A stretch of DNA of 64,000 bases, from the NCBI RefSeq assembly GCF_004571135.1, contig NZ_SPSB01000004.1, positions 186,001 through 250,000 of the forward strand, read 5' to 3'. The stretch comes from Algoriphagus kandeliae. GTDB lineage: Bacteria > Bacteroidota > Bacteroidia > Cytophagales > Cyclobacteriaceae. Below are positions 1 to 7,300 of the stretch, piece by piece. A program made the translations under genes and the position numbers. A model generated the notes under the pieces. That model worked only from the letters and a program-made list of their open reading frames with translations. It searched no databases and was not told the DNA's origin. Each line of letters begins with the position of its first letter. Position 1 is the first letter of the stretch.

Positions 1-695
1 CTGGGGATGATTTTGCAGAAAATTTTCCAGATAAAATACCGCGAATTTTTGATGATATCTTTAAGGAAATACTAAAAGATACTAATTCCAGATCTGTTGG
101 AGGAATAGACAAAGCATATCTTTTCCAATTCATTCAAAATCAACGTCATAATAGAAGGATGTACTCTGCCTCCCTTCAGATGGTATTTTTAATTGAAAAG
201 CATGGTCAGGATTATCACTTGCTTAAAGAGAAATTTATTGAATTAAATGAAAGCAAATTTTTAATTAAGGACTTTTATTACATCCTAAGACTCTATCAAT
301 TATACCACTCAGCTCAGTACAAATTACTTACAAAATTTTTCAAGTTAAATTCTGAATACACAGCTCAAGAATTGGTTGGTATATGGAAAGACATTGTTGA
401 TCAATCACCTGGTATCAAAAAGTATTTAAAAAACAAAAATATTGGCCAACCTGCATACGTGGTGGACTTGATGAAGAAATTATTCGTCATAAAAGAAATT
501 CTTCGAAAATTAAACCCCACTACGGGGAAAAAGGAGCCAAAAAAATATAAGCTATTGGCTTTTAATAGTGACTTCTTCAAAGTTGAAAGAAAGGAAGAAT
601 TCCCAAATGAGAAGGTCCAAGACCTATTTGGTATCTCTTACAAAAAATACCTTTTGGGATTGACGGAGGATGAATTGAGCTCTTTAATAAAATAA
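1..695 (+). CDS. Unknown protein, 5'-truncated by the window edge
   Basis: The frame is open from the first complete codon at position 3, so the gene starts outside the window; about 230 C-terminal residues are visible. An internal ATG at 159 is unlikely to be the start because the same frame continues upstream without a stop. The visible part is hydrophilic, rich in Lys, Leu, Phe and Tyr, and appears alpha-helical, with no membrane segment or catalytic motif that I can name. It lies at the inner side of a probable integrated element together with an AAA ATPase, DUF3871 and a RadC-like protein, so an accessory or phage/plasmid-type role is possible, but I do not recognise the family. A 13-bp inverted repeat begins directly after the stop codon. 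Confidence 0.7.
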   Translation, partial: GDDFAENFPDKIPRIFDDIFKEILKDTNSRSVGGIDKAYLFQFIQNQRHNRRMYSASLQMVFLIEKHGQDYHLLKEKFIELNESKFLIKDFYYILRLYQLYHSAQYKLLTKFFKLNSEYTAQELVGIWKDIVDQSPGIKKYLKNKNIGQPAYVVDLMKKLFVIKEILRKLNPTTGKKEPKKYKLLAFNSDFFKVERKEEFPNEKVQDLFGISYKKYLLGLTEDELSSLIK

Positions 696-742
696 TGGAC
701 AGGGGTCATTTATTTACTTAAAAAGAAGGTGACCCCTGTCCA
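696..742. repeat. 13-bp perfect inverted repeat after the truncated gene
   Basis: TGGACAGGGGTCA at 696-708 is the exact reverse complement of TGACCCCTGTCCA at 730-742, with a 21-base spacer. The left arm starts at the base after the stop codon of the upstream gene. It could act as a transcription terminator on either strand, but no clear T-run follows. It could also be a small mobile or REP-like palindrome. Confidence 0.7.
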
Positions 743-974
743 AAATTATACCCCCCTTCGAGGAGTACATAGACACATACCCCCCACCAAACATTTTTTG
801 GGGTTAGTCCCCGATGGGTTTATTTAATCATAATGATACTGAAGCTGGATAAATCCTAACTTTTTCATTTAATCATAAAGTAACAGTATCTCATCACATT
901 GCTTTGACTCTGGTCTGAATTTAAGTCACAAAGATTTATTCAGATAGCTTAACCGTGGATTTTAGAATTCGAAG

Positions 975-999
975 AGGTGGACTTTTCCCACCTTTTTTT
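975..999 (+). terminator. Intrinsic terminator-like hairpin upstream of the ATPase gene
   Basis: AGGTGG (975-980) pairs with CCACCT (988-993) across a 7-base loop and is followed by a run of T. The stem is short but the T-run is good. It would end transcription entering from the left, making the ATPase/DUF3871 pair a separate unit. Confidence 0.5.
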
Positions 1000-1049
1000 A
1001 TGCCTAAAGTCCAGTAAATAAATCTTCCATATAATTAAGTATAGCACTT

Positions 1050-1931
1050 ATGTCAAATCTCAATTTCAGAAGAGCTGCTAGAAAGCAAGCTAAAATCAAA
1101 ATTGGGCTTCAGGGTTCAAGTGGCTCTGGGAAGTCCTATTCATCCTTATTGCTAGCCTTTGGGCTAGTTGGCAACTGGTCTAAGATAGCAGTAATTGACA
1201 GCGAGAATAATTCTGCTGATCTATATGCTCATCTTGGGGAATATAATGTAGTACCCATCTCAGCTCCCTATACTCCTGAGAAATATATCGAAGCCATTAA
1301 CCTCTGTGTCCAACACGGAATGGAAGCGATTGTAATTGATAGCATTTCCCATGAATGGGAATATCTGGTGGATCATCATTCCAATATGCCTGGTAATTCC
1401 TTCCAGAATTGGGGTAAGATTACTCCTAGGCATAATTCATTTATTAATGGTATTCTCCAAGCTCCAGTACATGTAATTGCTACTATACGTAGCAAGCAGG
1501 ATTATGTCCTTTCGGAGAAGAATGGAAAAATGGTTCCTGAAAAAGTAGGATTAAAAGGTGTTACCAGAGACGGAATGGACTATGAATTAACCATTGTCTT
1601 TGACATTGATTCCCGTCACCAAGCAAGAGCTTCAAAGGATAGGACAAATCTTTTTGTAGAAAAACCTGAATTCCAGATTACTCCTGAAACAGGAATAGCT
1701 GTAAGAGATTGGTGCAATATGATTGAGCCTACTGAAAAATCCGTGCCTACAGAAAAGCAGGATTTCGCAGGTAAAATCATGAATTGTAAGTCCTTAGAGG
1801 AGCTGTATGCCCTATACAAATCCTCTCCTGAGTTTCAGGATACTCACAAGGGTGCATTCCTTGAGCAACGTAACAAAATCGAATTTAACAGCAACTTCAA
1901 ATCAAATGGAAAACTTAATATTGAATCATAA
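1050..1931 (+). CDS. RecA-like AAA family ATPase (AAA_24 / phage Sak4-like type)
   Basis: The protein has 293 residues. A Walker A motif GSSGSGKS lies at residues 22-29 and a Walker B strand (IVID) at about 94-97, within the N-terminal 220 residues. Short RecA-fold ATPases with this layout are common in phages and integrative elements, where some act as single-strand DNA binding or annealing partners (Sak4 group). The last 70 residues are variable and low-complexity. Its end overlaps the DUF3871 start by 26 bases, so the two are probably translated together. The ATG at 1050 is the first in frame and gives a start close before the P-loop, as usual in this family. The DNA-annealing role is an inference from family resemblance; the NTPase fold is well supported. 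Confidence 0.8.
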   Translation: MSNLNFRRAARKQAKIKIGLQGSSGSGKSYSSLLLAFGLVGNWSKIAVIDSENNSADLYAHLGEYNVVPISAPYTPEKYIEAINLCVQHGMEAIVIDSISHEWEYLVDHHSNMPGNSFQNWGKITPRHNSFINGILQAPVHVIATIRSKQDYVLSEKNGKMVPEKVGLKGVTRDGMDYELTIVFDIDSRHQARASKDRTNLFVEKPEFQITPETGIAVRDWCNMIEPTEKSVPTEKQDFAGKIMNCKSLEELYALYKSSPEFQDTHKGAFLEQRNKIEFNSNFKSNGKLNIES

Positions 1932-2883
1932 TGGTGTCTATGAGGTGAATTCCGAAAGACCAAAAGCTTCTAGATTCTTGGAAGCAAATACCATTGAAAT
2001 GAACTTAAATGAAATCAGGGATAAGCACATTATCCCTGTTTTTTTGAAGGATAATGAACCCGCAATTTCACAAGTGGATTTTGTGGAGGTAGTTAGTGAA
2101 GCAGCTAGAGCTCACTTTAATTTACCCTTTACTCCTGAGCCTTTTTTAAGGGTATCTCATCCAATCAAAGGAAGGATCTATGAAGCAAGACATAAGAAGG
2201 CTCAAGAGCTCCTAGATAATGAGAAAACTATCTATTATGAGCGCATGGCCTTTATGCTTCAAATTCCTGCCGTCACTACAGTGATTGGAGGTAATCCTAT
2301 TGAATTAACCATAGGTGGAGTGAAGGCATATAATCTTGATAATCTGAATACTACCAAGGGTTCAAATGAGCATTTCAAGGTATTTGCAGGCTTCAAGAAT
2401 ACAGTCTGTACTAATCTCTGTATTTCTACGGACGGAGCACTGCTGGACTTATCTGTGAAATCCCTGGATGAATTATACTCTAGGGTTATATCCTTACTAA
2501 CAACCTATGATGAGTCAAGTCATATTGATACTATGAATAGCTTTAATGAATTCCAGTTATCTGAGAATCAGTTTGCACAGATTATTGGGAAAGCTAGACT
2601 TTATCAGTATCTCCCAAAGGAGGAAAAGAAGGATATCCCTGAATTATTGATCAATGACACCATGATTTCAAGGGTGGCTGAATACTATTATTCCGATAGA
2701 AATTTCAAGCGTCAGAAGAATGGTAGCATTGACCTATGGAGATTCTTCAATCTTCTTACAGGGGCTGTAAAATCCTCCTACATTGATAAATTCCTAGAAA
2801 GAGAACTCAATAGCTTTGAATTCACAAGACAAGTTCAGAATGCTTTAGAAACAGGCCCAGAGGACTTCTGGTATTTAAATTAA
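1906..2883 (+). CDS. DUF3871 family protein
   Basis: I place the start at the ATG at 1906 (protein beginning MENLILNHNG), giving 325 residues. A longer reading from 1807 would overlap the ATPase gene by more than 120 bases and has an atypical N-terminus. The sequence resembles the Bacteroidota-specific DUF3871 family, which I know mainly from mobile and prophage-like regions; the function is unknown. It is soluble, with no signal peptide or transmembrane segment. The gene overlaps the ATPase by 26 bases, suggesting that the two products work together, and is closed by a strong terminator at 2907-2931. Confidence 0.75.
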   Translation: MENLILNHNGVYEVNSERPKASRFLEANTIEMNLNEIRDKHIIPVFLKDNEPAISQVDFVEVVSEAARAHFNLPFTPEPFLRVSHPIKGRIYEARHKKAQELLDNEKTIYYERMAFMLQIPAVTTVIGGNPIELTIGGVKAYNLDNLNTTKGSNEHFKVFAGFKNTVCTNLCISTDGALLDLSVKSLDELYSRVISLLTTYDESSHIDTMNSFNEFQLSENQFAQIIGKARLYQYLPKEEKKDIPELLINDTMISRVAEYYYSDRNFKRQKNGSIDLWRFFNLLTGAVKSSYIDKFLERELNSFEFTRQVQNALETGPEDFWYLN

Positions 2884-2906
2884 GGGAACTGCAAATTCCA
2901 ACTTCG

Positions 2907-2931
2907 AGCCCGCCAAATGGTGGGCTTTTTT
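2907..2931 (+). terminator. Intrinsic terminator after the ATPase/DUF3871 operon
   Basis: AGCCCGCC (2907-2914) pairs with GGTGGGCT (2919-2926) with one G-U pair and an AAAT loop, followed by five T residues. It separates the two-gene unit from the short radC-like gene. Confidence 0.8.
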
Positions 2932-2964
2932 ATTTCCTAATCTTATTTCAATCACTTAATCGTA

Positions 2965-3417
2965 ATGAAACCACATACTCTAAATGAAATCAAAATCAGC
3001 TATGAGCCAAATAGGGCTAGCTTTGATAATCTGACAATAAAAGACTCCAAAAGAGCATACGAATACCTCTACCCCTTATTCTCAGAGGATATCATTTCCC
3101 TACAGGAAGAGTTTATTGTGCTCTACCTGAATAGAGGGAATAAAATCCTTGGGTACTTCAAGGGATTCAAAGGAGGAAATGCCTCAGTAGTTTGCGATAT
3201 TAAAATAATCTTGTCCATTGCGCTGAAAGGAATGGCTTCAAGCATCATCTTAGCACACAATCATCCTTCAGGTCAATTAATTCCGTCAGAACCTGATAAA
3301 GTCCTTACCAGGAAGGTTAGAAAAGCCTGTGAAGCTTTAGATTTATACTTAGCTGATCACATAATTGTAGCTCCAGAGGGAGGTTATTTCAGCTTTGCTG
3401 ATGAAGGGCTTCTATGA
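2965..3417 (+). CDS. RadC-like JAB/MPN domain protein (short form)
   Basis: This 150-residue protein is the JAMM/MPN domain of the RadC (UPF0758) family without the N-terminal helix-hairpin-helix part. The motif HNHPSG lies at residues 98-103 and the metal-binding Asp at about 111, matching the HxH-x10-D signature; a conserved Glu lies near 48-49. The C-terminus GYFSFADEG is almost identical to that of the chromosomal RadC at 53356. Short RadC copies are frequent in Bacteroidota mobile elements, often near DUF3871 and small ATPases. The biochemical function of RadC is unsettled; despite its name a repair role is not proven. It is the last gene before the tRNA-Ser boundary. Confidence 0.85.
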   Translation: MKPHTLNEIKISYEPNRASFDNLTIKDSKRAYEYLYPLFSEDIISLQEEFIVLYLNRGNKILGYFKGFKGGNASVVCDIKIILSIALKGMASSIILAHNHPSGQLIPSEPDKVLTRKVRKACEALDLYLADHIIVAPEGGYFSFADEGLL

Positions 3418-3496
3418 TTTCTTAAAAATATTATCTTTGATTATATCAATAATGTTTAACAGGCGGAGCCGCCAAATAGCCACTTTATCAATTCTT

Positions 3497-3538
3497 AAAA
3501 AATAAAAACCCCTGTAAATCAGATGTTTACAAGGGTTA
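3497..3538 (-). terminator. Terminator downstream of tRNA-Ser
   Basis: Read on the minus strand, AACCCTTGTAAA and TTTACAGGGGTT form a 12-base stem with one mismatch, with a short loop around 3521, followed by a T-rich run (plus-strand A-run at 3497-3507). It lies about 15 bases beyond the tRNA 3' end and fits as its terminator. Confidence 0.65.
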
Positions 3539-3552
3539 ATTACTCTAATCTG

Positions 3553-3640
3553 CAGAGAGGAAGGGATTCGAACCCTCGATACCCTTTAGGGGTATACACA
3601 CTTTCCAGGCGTGCTCCTTCAACCACTCGGACACCTCTCT
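3553..3640 (-). tRNA. tRNA-Ser (anticodon GGA)
   Basis: The minus strand gives an 88-base class II tRNA. The acceptor stem AGAGAGG/CCTCTCT pairs perfectly with G as discriminator, the anticodon loop reads CTGGAAA with anticodon GGA, the variable arm is long (GTATACCC/GGGTATC) and the T-loop is GGTTCGAATCC. CCA is not encoded. Its 3' end points towards the mobile-type genes at 1-3417, the classical arrangement for an integration site. Confidence 0.97.
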
Positions 3641-3675
3641 GTATGGTCTGTTGATTCATTTGCTGAATCGGAGTG

Positions 3676-3707
3676 CAAAGAAAAAAATTATTCTTTCCCT
3701 TTCCAAA
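3676..3707 (-). promoter_or_regulatory. Possible promoter of tRNA-Ser
   Basis: On the minus strand TTTG (3704-3707) is followed after 20 bases by TTTCTTTG (3676-3683). This resembles the Bacteroidota TTTG-N20-TAnnTTTG promoter with one mismatch in the -7 box. Position and spacing fit the tRNA start at 3640. Confidence 0.4.
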
Positions 3708-3733
3708 TTTCGTGAGAAAATCGCACCCCTTTT

Positions 3734-4801
3734 CTAGGTAGTCATCTCCCCAGCCAAAGGAATCGTTAAACGCTTTCGGATTTCGTCTCTATCGGTGTAT
3801 TGCCCCAGTAAAAACATCAACTTCGTGATAGCCGCTTCGGTCGTCATATCAGCCCCACTAACCACACCAACATTCAGCAATTCCCGGGAAGTCTCATATC
3901 TTCCTTGAATCACCCGACCACCGTTACACTGGGAGACATTTAAGATGATCAAGCCCTTTTTGATAGCGCGCTCCAAGGAACGCATAAACCACGCTTCACT
4001 GGGACTATTTCCTGATCCATAGGTTTCAAGTACCACTCCTCGCAAACCGGGCGTTGCAAAACAGGCGTCCATAATCTGATCCGTGATTCCGGGAAAAAGC
4101 TTAAGAATCATCACCCGATTATCGAGCTCATTCATCAACTGAAGTTTGCGATTCGGTTCATAAGGCCGAATGGCTGCCGTGTGATAATCGATCACAATCC
4201 CGGATTCAGCTAAAGGAGGATAATTTTCCGATTCAAAGGCATCAAAATGTACACTCTGCACTTTTTTCGAACGGTTACCCCTCAATAGCATGTGATTGAA
4301 GAAAATACAAACTTCTGGAACGAGAGGCTTATCATCGATTTTAGCGGTGGCGATTTCCAAGCTAGTCATCAAATTTTCCCGCGCATCTGAGCGTAAAGCC
4401 GAGATGGGAAGTTGCGCTCCTGTAAAAATCACAGGTTTATTCAATCCATGAAGCATGTAGCTGAGCATGGAAGCCGAGTAGGCCATTGTATCCGTACCAT
4501 GCAACACGACAAACCCATCGTAGCTGTCATAATTTTCATGGATGATATAAGCCATATCCTTCCAATGTAGCATAGACACATTGGAGGAATCAATCGGTGA
4601 AGGAAAAGAAATCACCGTAATAGCCACATTCAGATTGGAAAGAATGGGTATTTTTTCCAAAATCTGCCCAAAATTAAAAGGAACCAAGGAACCGCTTTCA
4701 TCATAAGCCATCCCCAAAGTACCTCCCGTGTAAATAATCAGAACAGAGGAGGTCTTACTCGTTTTTGCCTGCGTATTGAGTCGGACTATTTTATAATTCA
4801 T
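3734..4801 (-). CDS. ansA: L-asparaginase, type I (cytoplasmic)
   Basis: The enzyme hydrolyses L-asparagine to aspartate and ammonia. The threonine catalytic motifs are visible: TGGT at residues 25-28 and HGTDT at about 101-105. The length of 355 residues and the lack of a signal peptide point to the cytoplasmic type I. I chose the ATG at 4801; a TTG two codons earlier would also be in frame. The start overlaps the end of the TatD gene by 11 bases, so it is probably translationally coupled as the last gene of the 3734-9896 operon. Confidence 0.93.
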   Translation of the reverse strand: MNYKIVRLNTQAKTSKTSSVLIIYTGGTLGMAYDESGSLVPFNFGQILEKIPILSNLNVAITVISFPSPIDSSNVSMLHWKDMAYIIHENYDSYDGFVVLHGTDTMAYSASMLSYMLHGLNKPVIFTGAQLPISALRSDARENLMTSLEIATAKIDDKPLVPEVCIFFNHMLLRGNRSKKVQSVHFDAFESENYPPLAESGIVIDYHTAAIRPYEPNRKLQLMNELDNRVMILKLFPGITDQIMDACFATPGLRGVVLETYGSGNSPSEAWFMRSLERAIKKGLIILNVSQCNGGRVIQGRYETSRELLNVGVVSGADMTTEAAITKLMFLLGQYTDRDEIRKRLTIPLAGEMTT

Positions 4802-5573
4802 AGTCAAATTCCTTAAATAATGCGAGTGCGTTTTCCTTCGTTACTCGAGCAACCTCAGATGAACTAATTTTCATCAAATCTCCCACCCGCTCTGCAATAT
4901 AAGGCAAATAAGCAGGTGTGTTTCGTTTCCCCCGAAAAGGAACCGGCGCTAAGTATGGGGCATCAGTCTCCAGGACCAAATTTTTGAGTTTCAGATGAGG
5001 AAGTACCTGATCCAAACCTCCATTTTTATAAGTAACCACTCCTCCAATTCCTAAGAGAAAGCCTAATTCAATAATCTGCTGAGCCTGATCGAGATTTCCC
5101 GTAAAGCAATGGAAAATTCCTTTTAAGTTCCCGTCCTGCATTTCCCGAACAATGGCTATAGTCTCATCCATGGAATCCCGACAATGTAGGACGATAGGTA
5201 AATTCAGGGATTTTGCCCAAGTAATTTGCTCACGAAGTGCCTGTTTTTGCTCTTCGAAAAAGGTTTTATCCCAATACAAATCCAATCCTATTTCACCTAC
5301 TGCTGCAAAAGGTCGCTTCCAAAGCCAATCTTTCATTACTTCCAATTGCGCTTCGAAGTCTTCTTTGACATCACAAGGATGTAGACCCATCATAGGAATA
5401 CAAAAACCCGGATAGGATTTTTCCATTTCCAGCATTTCGTCGATGGACTCCACATCGATATTAGGCATGTAGATTCGTTCTACCCCTGCTTCTCGAATCT
5501 CCTGCATTACCGCATCCTTATCGGACTCGAACTTGCGTGAATAAATATGAGCGTGTGTATCGATTAAATTCAT
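4791..5573 (-). CDS. TatD family metal-dependent hydrolase
   Basis: This 260-residue protein starts with IDTHAHIY, the metal-binding HxH at residues 7 and 9, and continues with GEIGLDLYWD, LHCRDS, HCFTG and LETDAPYL, all diagnostic for the TatD amidohydrolase family (Mg-dependent 3'-5' DNase or D-amino-acyl-tRNA deacylase activity in characterised members). The start at 5573 is preferred because homologues begin just before the HxH motif; the longer frame to 5612 runs into the upstream gene. The ATG overlaps the stop of the preceding glycosyltransferase by four bases. Confidence 0.93.
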   Translation of the reverse strand: MNLIDTHAHIYSRKFESDKDAVMQEIREAGVERIYMPNIDVESIDEMLEMEKSYPGFCIPMMGLHPCDVKEDFEAQLEVMKDWLWKRPFAAVGEIGLDLYWDKTFFEEQKQALREQITWAKSLNLPIVLHCRDSMDETIAIVREMQDGNLKGIFHCFTGNLDQAQQIIELGFLLGIGGVVTYKNGGLDQVLPHLKLKNLVLETDAPYLAPVPFRGKRNTPAYLPYIAERVGDLMKISSSEVARVTKENALALFKEFDYEL

Positions 5574-6670
5574 GAGTAGCTTCTTGATTTCCACTTGGTA
5601 GCGGAAGGCCAAAAGTAATAAAGAATCGTCAGCAGGGTAATAGGCAATAAGTAAAAATCAAAGAGAAGGGTAGTAAAAAATGACGGTGATTTGCCAGCTT
5701 TTCTGGCAAACATGAGGAGAAAAAATGCCTGAAGAGTTGATTTTGAAAACCAAATTCCTAACCCCATGGGAAGGTTGAGGAAAAGTAAGTAGACGATAGC
5801 TGGAAAGTAAAAAAACTGCAAAGCCAATAATGCTTTCATGTAAATAGGTAAAGTCATGACTCCATACATCCACCGCTTTCGTTGAATCAGTAAATCCCTC
5901 CAAGAGCATTCTGCTTTGGTTTTGGTCAAAGCTTCTGGACATACCTGATTTTGAATTAAAAAACCCTTCCGAAGTACAGCTTTAGAAAGCTCCAAGTCCT
6001 CAGTCAAGCTGAAAGTTAAATTTTCGAATCCTCCACTAGCCTTATAGGCCTTTCGGGAAATACACATATTATTTCCTAATCCTGTGGTGGGAACTCGCCA
6101 ATCCGTGGCCACTTTAACCAAGCTAAGGGTCAGCCACCAATCCAATTCCTGGAATTTCCCTAAAAGATTACCCCCTTTCACTTGCGTTACTCCGATTACC
6201 ATTCCTGCTTTTTCAGAGAAGCCCCCTAGCAAAGCCTCAATCCAACTTGGTGGAACTTGGCAATCTGCGTCCGTAAAAAAGAGATACTCCCCTTGGCTTT
6301 CCTTTTCAATTAAGGCTATGGCTTGGGCTTTTGGATTTTTTGTGGGATCAAATTCCTCAACTCTATAAACCATCGCATTAGGCTGCTTTTGGCACCATTC
6401 ACTTAAAATTGAAAAGGTAGCATCCTCGCTTTGATCATCAGCAAATAAAAACTCGATTTTATTCGAAGGATAATTCAAATTCTCAAAGGATTCCAAAAGT
6501 TTGGGAAGAAAGAATTCCTCATTTCGAGCAGCCACCAAAACCGAAACGAAGGGAAGGGAATCTGACTTTTTTTTAAAGGGAAATGATTTCCAAACGAATA
6601 GAATATGACAGATACCTAATACAAACTGCACCAGAATAAATGAAATGATAAAGTATATGATCAGTTCCAT
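5570..6670 (-). CDS. Membrane-anchored family 2 glycosyltransferase
   Basis: The 366-residue protein has an N-terminal membrane helix (residues 1-28), a GT-A catalytic domain with DDQSED (78-83), DADC (134-137), TEDLELS near 223 and QRKRW (263-267), then a cluster of C-terminal membrane helices. The DxD and QxxRW motifs mark a processive or polyprenol-linked inverting glycosyltransferase acting at the cytoplasmic face of the inner membrane. It starts immediately after the deacetylase stop codon and overlaps tatD by 4 bases. A related enzyme is encoded at 8751-9896 in the same operon. The sugar and acceptor cannot be read from the sequence. Confidence 0.88.
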   Translation of the reverse strand: MELIIYFIISFILVQFVLGICHILFVWKSFPFKKKSDSLPFVSVLVAARNEEFFLPKLLESFENLNYPSNKIEFLFADDQSEDATFSILSEWCQKQPNAMVYRVEEFDPTKNPKAQAIALIEKESQGEYLFFTDADCQVPPSWIEALLGGFSEKAGMVIGVTQVKGGNLLGKFQELDWWLTLSLVKVATDWRVPTTGLGNNMCISRKAYKASGGFENLTFSLTEDLELSKAVLRKGFLIQNQVCPEALTKTKAECSWRDLLIQRKRWMYGVMTLPIYMKALLALQFFYFPAIVYLLFLNLPMGLGIWFSKSTLQAFFLLMFARKAGKSPSFFTTLLFDFYLLPITLLTILYYFWPSATKWKSRSYS

Positions 6671-7300
6671 TTATAAGACCCCTGTTTGCAGTCCTCTCTC
6701 TATTAATTGATCCAAAAAGTCAGGCAACACCTTCGGTAGCACTTCCCCGGTCTTTTCCTGATCATGAAAAACGACTATAGATCCCGGCTCCAATTTTTTC
6801 AAGCTAGCCTGTAGAATCTTATCTGGGCTAAGCTTTGGATCGTAATCACCGGTCAAAATATCCCACATGACTATTTGCTTTTCTTGAGCGAGGGCCTTCG
6901 CTTGGCTTGGTTTCATCCAACCATAAGGAGGTCGGAAAAGTGATGTTTCAAACCCTAAAACCTCCTGAAAAATCTGATCACATTTTTGCACATCTTCCAA
7001 ATACGTTTCCTTAGAATACCGCAAGCCATGCAGGTGGTGAAAGGTGTGATTACCGATAGAATGGCCTGCTTTCAGAACTTCCCGAGCAAGATTAGAGTGT
7101 TTTCGAACATTGTCCCCAACCATAAAAAAAGTCGCTTTCTGCCCTCTTTTCTCCAATTGATCAAGGACATAGTCTGTCACTCCCGGAACTGGTCCATCAT
7201 CAAAAGTCAAATAAATAGATTGATCGTCCGTCTTTTTTTGCCAGATTCGATAAGGGAATATTCGCTGAACCCAGCTCGGTGTTTTATGAGCGGGAACCAT
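6671..7300 (-). CDS. Polysaccharide deacetylase (NodB domain, CE4)
   Basis: This 209-residue protein is almost entirely a NodB homology domain. Motif 1 TFDDGP is at residues 32-37, motif 2 with the metal ligands (GNHTFHH) at 83-89, motif 3 RPPYGW near 122, and a late motif IVVFHD. Family members remove N-acetyl groups from GlcNAc-type polymers. No clear signal peptide is visible, although a basic N-terminus is followed by an aromatic stretch. It overlaps the phosphatase gene by 17 bases and touches the downstream glycosyltransferase, suggesting that the two act on the same glycan. Confidence 0.9.
   Translation of the reverse strand: MVPAHKTPSWVQRIFPYRIWQKKTDDQSIYLTFDDGPVPGVTDYVLDQLEKRGQKATFFMVGDNVRKHSNLAREVLKAGHSIGNHTFHHLHGLRYSKETYLEDVQKCDQIFQEVLGFETSLFRPPYGWMKPSQAKALAQEKQIVMWDILTGDYDPKLSPDKILQASLKKLEPGSIVVFHDQEKTGEVLPKVLPDFLDQLIERGLQTGVL

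Larger units (their letters stand above)
696..1049. other. Gene-free interval inside the mobile region
   Basis: This 354-base interval has no credible coding frame. It holds the inverted repeat at 696-742, two short C-rich tracts near 750 and 780, an AT-rich stretch, and a hairpin followed by T residues at 975-999. I see no tRNA, CRISPR or further repeat in it. The promoter for the ATPase operon should lie here or just after the hairpin, but I cannot point to a good match. Confidence 0.5.

Noticed and set aside
3460..3472. Palindrome GGCGGAGCCGCC after the short radC gene as a terminator
   Set aside because: No T-run follows on either strand; it may be an attachment-site feature but nothing supports that.
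4801..4807. Longer asparaginase start at a TTG at 4807
   Set aside because: An ATG two codons later fits better and needs no rare start codon.
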